Positions 49,844 to 62,104 are shown, numbered from the stretch's first letter. The stretch: 64,000 nt of DNA from Gonocerus acuteangulatus (GCA_946811695.1 OX328126.1:7826197-7890196), one strand, 5' to 3'. Translations and numbers: made by a program. The notes: generated by a model from the sequence alone, not told the origin.

Positions 49844-50281
49844 ATGACAACAAAACCAGAAATAGACAATGACCCATTGACTTCACAAGACTTGTTTACA
49901 ACTGCACAAACGCTGTCTTTGGACGACTGGCAACAGAAATGGACAAGGACTGAAAACAAACTGAACTGTGAAGTAAAACTCTCAGTAAAAGCCTGGCCTC
50001 TTAAGAATAATAACCTTTCAAGAAGAGAACAAGTTGTCCTGACACGTCTAAGGATTGGTCATTCCCTTCTTACGCACTCCTACTTAATGGAGAGGAAAGA
50101 AAGGCCAATATGTACAGAGTGTAATGAACAGTTGTCTATAAAACACATACTGACAGACTCCAGGAAACTAGAGAACTTACTCATGTCACATCACTTACAC
50201 GAATTACTAACTGAAGGTAGTCCATATATTAACACAATACTCCAACATCTTAAACGAATTAAAATATTGTCCAAAATATAA
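49844..50281 (+). pseudogene. LINE ORF2 C-terminus, uninterrupted 145 codons
   Basis: It reads LDDWQQKWTRTENKLNCEVK, then RREQVVLTRLRIGHSLLTHS, YLMERKERPICTECNEQLSI, KHILTDSRKLENLL and ends RIKILSKI. The CxxC-KH-C knuckle is nearly complete, with DSRKL where DC is expected. It serves as the unbroken reference for the split LINE at 24918-29205. Confidence 0.8.
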
Positions 50282-50347
50282 CCACATAATTTTTTTTTTC
50301 TCCCCCAAATTTTTTTGTTTAGTATTGCTTCCCGCCTCATCCTTATC

Positions 50348-51309
<962 letters not shown>

Positions 51310-51544
51310 TTTTTGTAGTTATATTTGTAATATTTTTTTTTTTTATATGAATTTAAATTTTATATTGAGTTAATTAATTATATTAAACTGTGTGATAATA
51401 AGTATATGATGTATACGGAATGTTGCATTAGATGTTATAATATTGTCATTATATATATGTTACGATTATATTGGGCGAGTCGCTTTTGTTGCGAATGCTC
51501 AAAAATAAAGAAAAAAGAAAAAAGATCAGTCCCATAACAGGCCA

Positions 51545-51862
51545 CGAGGGCCCTGAGGGGCAGATACTATAGAGGTATCTGATTCATGACCATACGGCAC
51601 ACTAGGGAGATAGTGTGGTCAGTACTGTGCTCCGGCCGCCTGATTTTCCTCTTGGGTGCTCCGACTGCTGGAGTCATTAGCACCCAAGGTACCCATTATC
51701 AAATTAATTAAAGGCTGGGTCGGCCTAGGGACGGACTGGGAGGCCGAATGCAACCCATGTACGAAGACACTAGAAGAAAAAATCTTTAGTGCTTGCTCGG
51801 CATTTGAACTCAGGCCTCCAGCTTATTAGTCCAGTGCTCTACCATTGAGCTAACCTCGCCCC
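51545..51862 (-). mobile_element. tRNA-derived SINE, copy 2
   Basis: The head on the minus strand is GGGCGAGGTTAGCTCAATGG with GAGTTCAAATGCC as B box. The body shares ACTAGGGAGATAGTGTGGTC with the copy at 21765-22044. It has an extra duplicated piece (CTCTTGGGTGCTCC / GTCATTAGCACCCAAGG). Confidence 0.8.
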
Positions 51863-51884
51863 TCAAAAATAAAGAAATAATCAA

Positions 51885-52980
51885 ATATTCTTGAGGTAGG
51901 TGAGTATAGTGTTGATGTACTGGCTATCATTGCCTAGGAGTTTCTTGCAAATCATACGGGATGTTGTAATTGCTTCTTCTCTGCCAGTCTGTAAGTATGT
52001 GTTTGATGGTAAGTTCTTTGTTACATATACTGCATATAGGATTATCTCGTCCTGTCATAAGGTATTCGTGAGTTAGTCGAGTATGTCCAATCCTTAGTCT
52101 AGCAAGAATTACTTGTTCACGTCTGTTATCTCGATGACTAGAAGGCCATTCGTCAATTGTGTTTCTATTGTCCGGAGTTTATTGTCAGCTAGTTGTGTCC
52201 ATATGTAGTTCCAATGTTGTTTTATTCTACGTTTTTCCATATATTTGTATATTTATTTGCTGTAAGTCACAAGTGAAATGTTTGACTGCATTTTTTGCCT
52301 CACAATCGGCAATTGAACTTTTCCCGAAATCTTCATGGCCAGGTAGCCAGTACATGGTTATGTTTCTGTTTAGAGTTTTTGTCTTTTTAAGAATTTCTGT
52401 CAGTAGTGGATGTGTTGTGTATCTGTCTGTAAGTTCTGTCAGTAGTGGATGTGTTGTGTATCTGTCTGTAAGTGCTGTTAGTAGTGGATGTGTTGTGTAT
52501 CTGTCTGTAAGTGCTGTCAGTAGTGGATGTGTTGTGTATCTGTCTGTAAGTGCTGTTAGTAGTGTATGGGTTGTGTATCTGTCTGTAAGTTCTGTTAGTA
52601 GTGTATGGGTTGTGTATCTGTCTGTAAGTGCTGTCAGTAGTGGATGGGTTGTGTATCTGTCTGTAAGTTCTGTTAGTAGTGGATGGGTTGTGTATCTGTC
52701 TGTAAGTGCTGTCAGTAGTGGATGTGTTGTGTATTTGTCTGTAAGTGCTGTTAGTAGTGTATGGGTTGTGTATCTGTCTGTAAGTTCTGTCAGTAGTGTA
52801 TGGGTTGTGTATCTGTCTGTAAGTGCTGTCAGTAGTGGATGGGTTGTGTATCTGTCTGTAAGTTCTGTCAGAAGTGGAAGTGTTGTGTATTTGTCTGTAA
52901 GTGCTGTCAGTAGTGGATGGGTTGTGTATCTGTCTGTAAGTGGTTTAAGTGCGCATAAAGAGTCAGTAAATAGTACTATG
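51885..52980 (-). pseudogene. LINE RNase H and C-terminus with expanded segment
   Basis: Minus strand, in order: FTDSLCALKPLTDRYTTHPL (RNase H, third catalytic Asp), 14 copies of a 13-residue unit LTALTDRYTTHPL, then ILKKTKTLNRNITMYWLPGH (catalytic His), SSIADCEAKNAVKHF, RREQVILARLRIGHTRLTHE, CSICNKELTIKHILTDWQR and INTILTYLKNI. In the relative at 58976-59472 the matching region between TDSL and WLPGHE has the segment once (THSIVIEIF). Beyond 52980 it is cut by an RT element; the upstream part seems to resume at 56992. Confidence 0.8.
52396..52941 (-). repeat. 39-bp minisatellite, 14 copies, inside an RNase H domain
   Basis: Plus-strand units read TCTGTCAGTAGTGGATGTGT, TGTGTATCTGTCTGTAAGT. 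All are 39 bp, keeping the RNase H frame open. Variants (GTAGTGTATGGG, GTAGTGGATGGG) recur in an order suggesting pairwise duplications. Confidence 0.97.
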
Positions 52981-53000
52981 TAATTACATCATACACATTC

Positions 53001-55988
53001 ACCTAGCAATGAAAGAGATAGGTATCCCGCCGAAGTTAATCCGGCTGACAGCATGCACTCTAAGAGCTGCACCTAGCAATGAAAGAGATAGGTATCCCGC
53101 CGAAGTTAATCCGGCTGACAGCATGCACTCTAAGAGCTGCACCTAGCAATGAAAGAGATAGGTATCCCGCCGAAGTTAATCCGGCTGACAGCATGCACTC
53201 TAAGAGAGAGTGTAAGTAAACGAGCTGTACCTAGCAATGAAAGAGATAGGTATCCCGCCGAAGTTAATCCGGCTGACAGCATGCACTCTAAGAGCTGCAC
53301 CTAGCAATGAAAGAGATAGGTATCCCGCCGAAGTTAATCCGGCTGACAGCATGCACTCTAAGAGCTGCACCTAGCAATGAAAGAGATAGGTATCCCGCCG
53401 AAGTTAATCCGGCTGACAGCATGCACTCTAAGAGCTGCACCGAGCAATGAAAGAGATAGGTATCCCGCCGAAGTTAATCCGGCTGACAGCATGCACTCTA
53501 AGAGCTGCACTTAGCAATGAAAGAGATAGGTATCCCACCGAAGTTAATCCGGCTGACAGCATGCACTCTAAGAGCTGCACTTAGCAATGAAAGAGATAGG
53601 TATCCCACCGAAGTTAATCCGGCTGACAGCATGCACTCTAAGAGCTGCACCTAGCAATGAAAGAGATAGGTATCCTGCCGAAGTTAATCTGGGTGACAGC
53701 ATGCACTCTAAGAGCTGCACCTAGCAATGAAAGAGATAGGTATCCCGCCGAAATTAATCCGGCTGACAGCATGCACTCTAAGAGCTGCACCTAGCAATGA
53801 AAGAGATAGGTATCCCGCCGAAGTTAATCCGGCTGACAGCATGCACTCTAAGAGCTGCACCTAGCAATGAAAGAGATAGGTATCCCGCCGAAGTTAATCC
53901 GGCTGACAGCATGCACTCTAAGAGCTGCACCTAGCAATGAAAGAGATAGCTATCCCGCCGAAGTTAATCCGGCTGACAGCATGCACTCTAAGAGCTGCAC
54001 CTAGCAATGAATGAGATAGGTATCCCGCCGAAGTTAATCCGGCTGACAGCATGCACTCTAAGAGCTGCACCTAGCAATGAAAGAGATAGGTATCCCGCCG
54101 ATGTTAATCCGGCTGACAGCATGCACTCTAAGAGCTGCACCTAGCAATGAAAGAGATAGGTATCCCGCCGAAGTTAATCCGGCTGACAGCATGCACTCTA
54201 AGAGAGAGTGTAAGTAAACGAGCTGTACCTAGCAATGAAAGAGATAGGTATCCCGCCGAAGTTAATCCGGCTGACAGCATGCACTCTAAGAGCTGCACCT
54301 AGCAATGAAAGAGATAGGTATCCCGCCGAAGTTAATCCGGCTGACAGCATGCACTCTAAGAGCTGCACCTAGCAATGAAAGAGATAGGTATCCCGCCGAA
54401 GTTAATCCGGCTGACAGCATGCACTCTAAGAGCTGCACCTAGCAATGAAAGAGATAGGTATCCCACCGAAGTTAATCCGGCTGACAGCATGCACTCTAAG
54501 AGCTGCACCTAGCAATGAAAGAGATAGGTATCCTGCCGAAGTTAATCTGGCTGACAGCATGCACTCTAAGAGCTGCACCTAGCAATGAAAGAGATAGGTA
54601 TCCCACCGAAGTTAATCCGGCTGACAGCATGCACTCTAAGAGCTGCACCTAGCAATGAAAGAGATAGGTATCCTGCCGAAGTTAATCTGGGTGACAGCAT
54701 GCACTCTAAGAGCTGCACCTAGCAATGAAAGAGATAGGTATCCCGCCGAAATTAATCCGGCTGACAGCATGCACTCTAAGAGCTGCACCTAGCAATGAAA
54801 GAGATAGGTATCCCGCCGAAGTTAATCCGGCTGACAGCATGCACTCTAAGAGCTGCACCTAGCAATGAAAGAGATAGGTATCCCGCCGAAGTTAATCCGG
54901 CTGACAGCATGCACTCTAAGAGCTGCACCTAGCAATTAAAGAGATAGCTATCCCGCCGAAGTTAATCCGGCTGATAGCATGCACTCTAAGAGCTGCACCT
55001 AGCAATGAAAGAGATAGGTATCCCGCCGAAGTTAATCCGGCTGACAGCATGCACTCTAAGAGCTGCACCTAGCAATGAAAGAGATAGGTATCCCGCCGAT
55101 GTTAATCCGGCTGACAGCATGCACTCTAAGAGCTGCACCTAGCAATGAAAGAGATAGGTATCCCGCCGAAGTTAATCCGGCTGACAGCATGCACTCTAAG
55201 AGAGAGAGTAAGTAAACGAGCTGTACCTAGCAATGAAAGAGATAGGTATCCCGCCGAAGTTAATCCGGCTGACAGCATGCACTCTAAGAGCTGCACCTAG
55301 CAATGAAAGAGATAGGTATCCCGCCGAAGTTAATCCGGCTGACAGCATGCACTCTAAGAGCTGCACCTAGCAATGAAAGAGATAGGTATCCCGCCGAAGT
55401 TAATCCGGCTGACAGCATGCACTCTAAGAGCTGCACCTAGCAATGAAAGAGATAGGTATCCTGCCGAAGTTAATCCGGCTGACAGCATGCACTCTAAGAG
55501 CTGCACCTAGCAATGAAAGAGATAGGTATCCTGCCGAAGTTAATCTGGCTGACAGCATGCACTCTAAGAGCTGCACCTAGCAATGAAAGAGATAGGTATC
55601 CCGCCGAAGTTAATCCGGCTGACAGCATGCACTCTAAGAGCTGCACCTAGCAATGAAAGAGATAGGTATCCCGCCGAAGTTAATCCGGCTGACAGCATGC
55701 ACTCTAAGAGCTGCACCTAGCAATGAAAGAGATAGGTATCCCGCCGAAGTTAATCCGGCTGACAGCATGCACTCTAAGAGCTGCACCTAGCAATGAAAGA
55801 GATAGGTATCCCGCCGAAGTTAATCCGGCTGACAGCATGCACTCTAAGAGCTGCACCTAGCAATGAAAGAGATAGGTATCCCGCCGAAGTTAATCCGGCT
55901 GACAGCATGCACTCTAAGAGCTGCACCTAGCAATGAAAGAGATAGCTATCCCGCCGAAGTTAATCCGGCTGACAGCATGCACTCTAAG
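53001..55988 (+). repeat. 70-bp array, about 42 copies, 998-bp higher-order period
   Basis: Units read CTGCACCTAGCAATGAAAGA, GATAGGTATCCCGCCGAAGT, TAATCCGGCTGACAGCATGC, ACTCTAAGAG. A unit junction with 18 extra bases (AGAGTGTAAGTAAACGAG) appears at 53205, 54203 and 55201 and a related one ends the array at 55985. The spacing is 998 bp, that is 14 units plus 18. Variants such as CCTGCCG with CTGGGTGAC recur one period apart (53670, 54668). Confidence 0.97.
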
Positions 55989-56973
55989 AGAGAGTGTGAG
56001 TAAAGTAAAACTAAATGGGAAATTGGGCCAATCTTTTGAAGTGAAGTCTGGAGTTAGACAGGGTGACCCTCTTTCGCCGCTTCTTTTTAATATTGCCCTT
56101 CAATTTATAATGAATAGAGCCAAGATTAATCAATCGGGAACAATTTTTAACAAAATGAGCCAAGTGCTGGCTTACGCCGATGATGTGGCGCTGATTGGCC
56201 TGTTTCTCAAGACCATAAAGGAAAACTGTGAAGGGTTGGAAAGAGAAGCGGCAAGATTGGGCCTGTCTATAAATGAAGAAAAAACAAAGGTTATGGCCCT
56301 CAGAAAGATAAAGCCTTTAAACCCGACAAATCACTATGTAGTGGGAAACTAAACCTTCCGATGTGTATCCAGTTTCAAGTATCTTGGCTCCATTGTCAAT
56401 GATCGGACGGACGAAGAGGAGCAAGTTCAGAATCGAATAATGGGGGCCATTAAAACATATTTCACACTAAGAAGTATCCTCCGGAGCAAACTGTTAATCC
56501 GCGATACAAAAATAGTCCTCTATAAAACTATCATCCGACCTGTCCTAACATATGCCTGTGCAACCTGGACCCTACGCAAAAATCTATCGGAAAAGATCGA
56601 TAGATTCGAGAGAAAGGTGCTGGGACGCATAATGGGACCATTTAAGGATAATGGGGTATATCGAATGAGAAGGAATAAACAGATATACGATTTATTCGAG
56701 GATCTGAAAGTCTCCCATTTTGTGCGAATTCAGCGCCCTAAATAGTTGGGCCATGTTATAAGGATGGACGGTAACAGATCAAGCAGGTTATTATACTATG
56801 GAACCTCAGATGGAGCCAGAGCAAGAGGAAGACCTAAGGGAATGTGGAAAGACTCGGTGGCTGAAGACCTTAGGATGGTTGGAGGCTCCAGCAGACTTCC
56901 TACTCACCGAGATGAGTGGATGCAGGCAGTTGAGAGGGCCAAGGGCAGCTTCCAGCGCCTGTCGAGCCGTTAA
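55933..56973 (+). pseudogene. Reverse transcriptase fragment with two in-frame stops
   Basis: One frame runs from the last 70-bp unit (MKEIAIPPKLIRLTACTLRE) into SKVKLNGKL, VRQGDPLSPLLFNIAL (RT motif), VLAYADDVALIG (catalytic YADD) and SSFKYLGSIV. It continues with IRPVLTYACATWTLRKNLSE, KVLGRIMGPF, GHVIRMDGN, RARGRPKGMWKDSVAEDLR and HRDEWMQAVERAKG. Stops at 56350 (TAA) and 56743 (TAG) break it; there is no frameshift. Only two stops in 1 kb means recent inactivation. The N-terminal endonuclease is absent. Confidence 0.88.
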
Positions 56974-56991
56974 TTAATTAATTACATCATA

Positions 56992-57092
56992 AGTGTAGTT
57001 ATCTTTATCATTGACGTTTGTAAATTCTTATATTACATAAACACACTGACATACTTTAAGGATTATTTATTGCTATCGTGGAAACATGATGG
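56992..57092 (-). pseudogene. Likely upstream remainder of the interrupted LINE
   Basis: The minus strand reads TNVNDKDNYTYDVIT, similar to EDTDTDNITICTDSL before the RNase H Asp in the copy at 58976. It would continue into FTDSLCAL at 52980 if the RT element were removed. A frameshift is needed. Confidence 0.45.
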
Positions 57093-57398
57093 GTTTGAAT
57101 ATACATTTTGTTTAGAAAAGTGTTTGCCAAGTAAAGAAAGATAATCTAAAGTCTAGTTTCTGGATTATAAACAATGGTTATTAATGTTGTTTTTACTCAA
57201 AGATTAGTTTAGTTTGTGTTACATTCTCTATGAGGAAGGACTTCTGAAATTCACCCTGTCAAAACAAGATACTTCCCATGGCCGAAGTGTGGCTCCAACC
57301 GCGTGCAATATCAATGTTGTTTGAGACGAAGGAAGCAGAGGTGAATGTACAGAGGAGCGTTGGTTCCAAAACGGTTGTCTCGGAGTCTTTGATCTAGG
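57093..57398 (+). mobile_element. Mariner-like fragment, third copy
   Basis: GCCAAGTAAAGAAAGATAAT through to TTTGATCT matches the element at 13716-15083, including the stretch before the amplified segment. Similarity stops right after TTTGATCT, the point at which the 42-bp array begins in the other copy. Confidence 0.7.
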
Positions 57399-57523
57399 TA
57401 TGTACACCTTTTGTAGATGATCACACCATCGAAAATTACTTGGGAACCTTGTTTGGAGGGAATTTAGTAAGCCTTTGAATAGCTACCTTCCACTTACCAC
57501 GATTACCTAGTGCATTTTGCCTA

Positions 57524-58386
57524 GTGTATGGAGGGCTCACTGGGGAGCTTGATGATCGTCTTAAGCGATTAATGAACAGTTTTCTCAGATTTATCCTCGA
57601 TACCCCCAGGGATGCCCATATTTCACACCGGTATTCCGAGTTGAAGTGGCTATTTCCATCAATTCGACGACAATATTTCCTAGGTTCCTTCCTTTACCAA
57701 ACCATTTCTTCCAAATCTCCTTCCTGTATTTACAACCTCCTGCAGTTTAAATCTTCTGTTCATTCCAGTGGTACCCTCTCCCGTCCCTCCGATCTCTATC
57801 CTCCCACTCATAAAACAGCCTTCTTCGACCGTTCCTTCATCTCCCGAGCCTCCTCCTTCTGGAACTCTATCCCTTTTTCCATTCGACACTCTCCTTCCTT
57901 ACCTGTCTTTAAATCCTGCCTCTTTGCTTTTCTCCTATCCTCCCAGGAAGACGCTCCTTAAAACTTCACCACCAGGAAGACCAGATTACCTTTGTAAATT
58001 ATATTGCTGTTTTCTTCTCGTGTTTATGTATTTTTTCTAGTTCATATCTTTTTATAGCCCCCAGTCCTTTAATATTTATTCAACTTTTTAATATTTATTT
58101 AAACTCTTTAATTTTATTCCCATCCCCCTCTGAACATTGTATCATCAATTCCACATTCCAATTATATGTACATATTTACTTATATTTCATTTTATTATTT
58201 AAGGCTTCACATATAATATTTGTATTAGTTGCTTTTTTTGTTTTGTTTTTTATACTTTTGTTTTTTCTTTATTCATATTTATATTTTTAGGTTACATTTG
58301 TTTATTGTTTATTTTGTATTTATTTTTATTCTTATGGGACGAAGTCCCAGAATGAAGTTTTTTTTCATTCATTCATTCATTCATTA
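57524..58386 (+). mobile_element. LINE 3' end with (CATT)n tail, copy 3
   Basis: Coding part (to 57961): LDDRLKRLMNSFLRFILDTP, RRQYFLGSFLYQTISSKSPS, SFISRASSFWNSIPFSIRHS, FKSCLFAFLLSSQED. The 3' UTR ends in GGACGAAGTCCCAGAATGAA and CATT repeats at 58365-58386. It has the longest coding portion of the three copies (17825-18640, 23843-24390). The upstream junction near 57524 abuts a piece of element D. Confidence 0.82.
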
Positions 58387-58389
58387 CCT

Positions 58390-58970
58390 CGTAAGTGGTA
58401 AACAAAATAATATAATACCAATTTTTTTCGTGTCCTGACTACCTGATTTTGTTCGTAAACATTCCATTTTTTTTGTAAATTATTTTTATATAATAGGGTC
58501 AATATATGATGGTAAAAATTGTTATATGTACAACATTTATGATTTATTATTTAATAAATAGTTTTTTTTTCCTACATTTTTTGAAAATTCCTCCAATAAT
58601 TTTGCCATTTATAATTAGAATACGGCGCATTGGGATACTCAACCCGCGTGACTTTCAAACAAAGGGACGTATGGTAATTCATTTTATTTTATTTTCATTA
58701 TATCCTTTTTATTTTTGTTTCGATTTTAAGCGTTCTTCTTTAAACGAGCTTTTGATTTGATGAAATAATTTGTTTGTATTTGATTGATTTTTTTAACACT
58801 ATTATTAGCAGATTTTTAGAATCTCATCTACATGTCTATGTAATGTTTTCTCTTAATTTTTCATAATTAAAAAAAAAAAAACTAGGATTAATAATTGGAA
58901 TAAATAATTTTAAACAAATTAAACATGCACATTAATAAATATTTTAAAAATTAATTCCTTTTTTTGGCAA
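58390..58970. other. AT-rich DNA without recognisable feature
   Basis: T-rich sequence with short ORFs of biased composition. TACGGCGCATTGGG near 58621 resembles the SINE tail seen at 6795. Confidence 0.4.
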
Positions 58971-58975
58971 AATAA

Positions 58976-59472
58976 CAATATTCATTACGAATTTACAGAT
59001 GAATCAAAAACACATTACGGGACCGGAGCCACCGCAACTACTAGAAATTACTGTTATCACATACGATTACCCGATCAGATGATAGCAGAACCACACGCAA
59101 TACTTTTAGCACTTAAAAACATTGAAGATACAGACACGGACAATATAACAATATGCACTGACTCATTAAGTTCATTACACTCCATGACAAACATTTACAG
59201 CACACACTCTATTGTCATAGAGATTTTTACACATCTACTCAGACTACAAACAAAGAACAGACAAATCAATATGTTTTGGTTACCTGGACATGAAGGGATT
59301 TCACAGAGCACTACAGTAGACTTACTAGCGAAAACTGCAACTCAAAGACCTACACCTGACCTGAACAAAATAACAGCAACTGACCTATGCAAATTAGCAG
59401 AAAATAAGACAGTAAACGACTGGCAAACAGAATGGGCTAATTCTGAAAACAATCTGTAGCAAATTAAAAAAA
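58976..59472 (+). pseudogene. LINE RNase H domain, upstream half of a split LINE
   Basis: The frame reads HYEFTDESKTHYGTGATATT (first Asp), AEPHAILLALKNIEDTD (Glu), ICTDSLSSLHSMTNIYSTHS (second Asp), QINMFWLPGHEGISQS (His) and TVDLLAK (last Asp). All RNase H catalytic positions are kept. It ends WQTEWANSENNL with a stop, then is cut by element D at 59473 and resumes at 60647. The RT domain upstream is missing. Confidence 0.85.
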
Positions 59473-60146
59473 GTCCGACCAGCAGGAACTGCGTCATCTT
59501 AGCGCGGTTACGTACATATCGAAGAAATGAAATAGATTAGCATCACAAATCATCAGCTCTTATATCTCTGATTGACGTTGCCCTATCGAATATTACTTCA
59601 GAACCTTTTTTGTAGAGAATTTAGCAAGCATTCTAATGGTCACCTTCCACTTACCACGATTTTCCAACCGTTATCGAGATATTTACGAAAAATGTATGAA
59701 TATCCGAAAACTTTTCATGTCTATTAATAAAATAATTTTTTTCGCATACTTTCTTAACTCCAAATATAACCAAAAATTAAACATCTTAGTTTGGATGTAG
59801 AAAATATTTCAATTAAATCCCGCGATTCTAAGTACCCACAAAAAATAATGACTTACAAAAACATTGATTCCACTTTTCTCAAAAACGGTTACAGGTATCG
59901 CCTTGAAAATTGTTTCATTCGTTTTCCTATGTTAAGAAACCTACAAAACAAGTACCTGCAAGCATATCAACTCAAAAAAGTAAGCGTTACGATTTTTTTT
60001 GCGAAGATTTCGCCCCAAACACTATCTTCCAGTCGGCGGATTCTGCTGGTTAACGAACTTGACCTTTCAAATTAGACGACAGATTTTTGTACCAAATTTC
60101 ATCAAAATCGGACCATTTTTGAGCTTGCTAGAGCGCGAACAGACAA

Positions 60147-60213
<67 letters not shown>

Positions 60214-60262
60214 TAGATGGAACGGCATTTTTCTCCAGCGGTGGTACTCCTCCTCACTTCTT

Positions 60263-60306
60263 CCCGGAATATTTCGATGGATTCATCTCCATCTTCTTCA
60301 GCCAGG
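60263..60306 (-). ncRNA. Hammerhead ribozyme, family C, left arm of C1
   Basis: Minus strand: CCTGG, CTGAAGA, stem II GATGGA/TCCATC with loop GATGAA, GAAA, TA, TT cleavage site, CCGGG. Stem I is 5 bp with one G-U pair. Stem III is one A-U pair with a two-base loop, as in families A and B. Confidence 0.6.
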
Positions 60307-60345
60307 TACTTGTTTCTTCCTCTACCACCGAGGAAGAAACAAGTA

Positions 60346-60389
60346 CCTGGCTGAAGAAGATGGAGATGAATCCATCGAAATATTCCGGG
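60346..60389 (+). ncRNA. Hammerhead ribozyme, family C, right arm of C1
   Basis: Same core as 60263-60306 on the plus strand, all conserved bases present. Confidence 0.6.
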
Positions 60390-60471
60390 AAGAAGTGAGG
60401 AGGAGTACCACCGCTGGAGAAAAATGCCGTTCCATCTAAAAATACTATCCCAGCGACGAAAAATAACATCA

Positions 60472-60513
<42 letters not shown>

Positions 60514-60646
60514 AATTTGAACCACCTATATTTTCGTGATCTATGGGGTCTGAAACGAGAAAGTTTCTAGTCGGCACTTCTGGATTGCGTCATGAGGTCA
60601 ACCTCATAAGCGGGTTCTCCCTATGGAGATAGGGAGTAACCGCGCT

Positions 60647-60893
60647 AATACAACAAGAGCATGAACAAGACGAGACCAAGTTATTATTACGAGACTTGGC
60701 TTAGGACACAGTTTACTAACGTACTCCTATCTAATGGAACGACAAGACAGACCTGTATGCGCTTGTTGTAACGAGACATTAACAGTTAAACACATACTTA
60801 CTCACTCCAGATTACGAGACAACCTAGCAATTCCACATGACTTACTAGCTGAAAATAGCCCGTATATTAACATCGTGCTTTATAAAATGTACT
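60647..60893 (+). pseudogene. LINE C-terminus, downstream half of a split LINE
   Basis: After the HINE it reads DQVIITRLGLGHSLLTYSYL, MERQDRPVCACCNETLTVKH, ILTHSRLRDNLAIPHDLLAE and NSPYINIVLYKMY. CCHC-like residues are mostly kept (HS where DC is usual). It belongs with 58976-59472. Confidence 0.8.
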
Positions 60894-60894
60894 G

Positions 60895-61390
60895 ATGCAT
60901 AAAATCACGATTTCTACAATATATTAATATATTAATATCACCTATATTCAGAAATGTGGGTAGGTAAATATAAATTGGGTATATACCCGGGTATTTACCC
61001 ACAGGGAAGGTAAATACCCAAAAAGTGGGTATTTTCAGTTTTTGAGCTTGATACAACTTCTGTATCTGAGTATAAGTTTTTGGTGCAAACAAAATCTAAA
61101 ACCCACCCTGATCATAAAAACTAATTAAACATTAATACTTACCCAGTAATATTTAAAAGAATGTTAAAAGTATCTATGAAATTTCACGATTATTTTTACA
61201 CTGGAGAAGGATAATTAATTTAAAAAAAGTTGTAATGAAGCCTATTCAATTATTTAGGACTCATTAAAATTAAAAAAATTATACCTGTTAGAAAAAACAA
61301 AATACTTATCAGGTGTCAAGAACAGACTTTTAATGTTTATTATAATAGTTCAAAACCATTTCAATTGGTTTGTGATCTTATTGATATTCA
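60895..61390. other. Repetitive DNA with TACCCGGGTA motifs
   Basis: Between 60950 and 61035, TATACCCGGGTATTTACCC and variants occur several times in both orientations; the same motif returns at 62540-62605, on the other side of element A4. This may be one element split by A4. The rest is AT-rich. Confidence 0.4.
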
Positions 61391-61495
61391 TTGAGAGGAG
61401 ATCGTTGACCGCAGATGATGCAAGGTAGGGATTGTCGGGGTTCGGTCACTGCTACTTAATAAAACTACATTTTATCATAAAAATGGTTTTATTGT

Positions 61496-61534
61496 GCCGA
61501 CGTTTCGGCTTGAACTTCAAGCCTTCATCAGGGC
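61496..61534 (-). ncRNA. Hammerhead ribozyme, family A, copy in A4
   Basis: Minus strand: GCC, CTGATGA, 8-bp stem II, GAAACGTC, GGC. It is identical in the core to the other family A copies. Confidence 0.75.
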
Positions 61535-61566
61535 TGTAAAAAACAAGTAGGACGGATGTAATACTG

Positions 61567-61676
<110 letters not shown>

Positions 61677-61689
61677 ATATATGTTTTGT

Positions 61690-62048
61690 TTTAAGTTTCT
61701 TCGCTGGGGTTGATATGATTGATTTGTGATACGGCTTCTCTCTCCAGCGGTGTTCTTCCTCTCCTTTGCGCAATATTTCGTCGGGTTCATCTCCGACTTC
61801 TTCGGGCTGCTATGTGCGTCCTCGGTGGTTGTCAAGGGAATGATTTTTTCCCGGAATTTCCCTCCTTCCGGGAGGGATAGGAGGGAATAGGAGGGAGGGA
61901 TAGGAGGGAAATTCCGGGAAAAGATCATTCCCTTGACAACCACCGAGGACGCACATAGCAGCCCGAAGAAGTCGGAGATGAACCCGACGAAATATTGCGC
62001 AAAGGAGAGGAAGAACACCGCTGGAGAGAGAAGCCGTATCACAAATCA

Positions 62049-62050
<2 letters not shown>
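61690..62050. mobile_element. Family C palindromic element C2, inside (AT)n
   Basis: Long arms (TGATTGATTTGTGATACGGC and complement) meet around a GGGAGGGATAGGAGGGA purine-rich centre at about 61880. The ribozyme-like motif reads CCGAAGA instead of CTGAAGA in both arms, so the core is broken although stem II (GTCGG / CCGAC) is intact. Confidence 0.65.

Positions 62051-62104
<54 letters not shown>

Larger units (their letters stand above)
52981..56991 (+). mobile_element. Non-LTR element (endonuclease-RT type) with internal array
   Basis: A perfect 13-bp target duplication, TAATTACATCATA, flanks the element (52981-52993, 56979-56991), and a TTAA-rich tail precedes the right copy. The 5' two thirds are a 70-bp array made from its own RT sequence; the 3' third is RT coding sequence. 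It is inserted in the LINE on the opposite strand. Confidence 0.85.
60211..60441. mobile_element. Family C palindromic element C1, inside (AT)n
   Basis: Arms starting AGATGGAACGGCATTTTTCT and its complement meet around ACCACCG at about 60325. Each arm holds a complete hammerhead-type core. The sense arm also reads TSTWLKKMEMNPSKYSGKK; the C2 copy reads [12 protein letters not shown] at the same place. Confidence 0.65.
59473..60646 (-). mobile_element. HINE element D inserted in a LINE
   Basis: Ends are GTCCGACCAGCAGGAACTGC and GGAGTAACCGCGCT. It splits the LINE in the A run AAATTAAAAAAA. Its (AT)n array (60150-60211, 60476-60511) is split by a palindrome of family C (60211-60441). Confidence 0.75.

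Noticed and set aside
52159..52983. Plus-strand ORF of 274 codons rich in Ser/Val repeats
   Set aside because: It is the antisense of the expanded RNase H sequence; the minus strand carries the TDSL and WLPGH motifs.
53001..55988. CRISPR-like array at 70-bp repeats (also the 35-bp, 89-bp and 42-bp arrays)
   Set aside because: Units are contiguous with no unique spacers, the unit is RT coding sequence, and the genome is eukaryotic.
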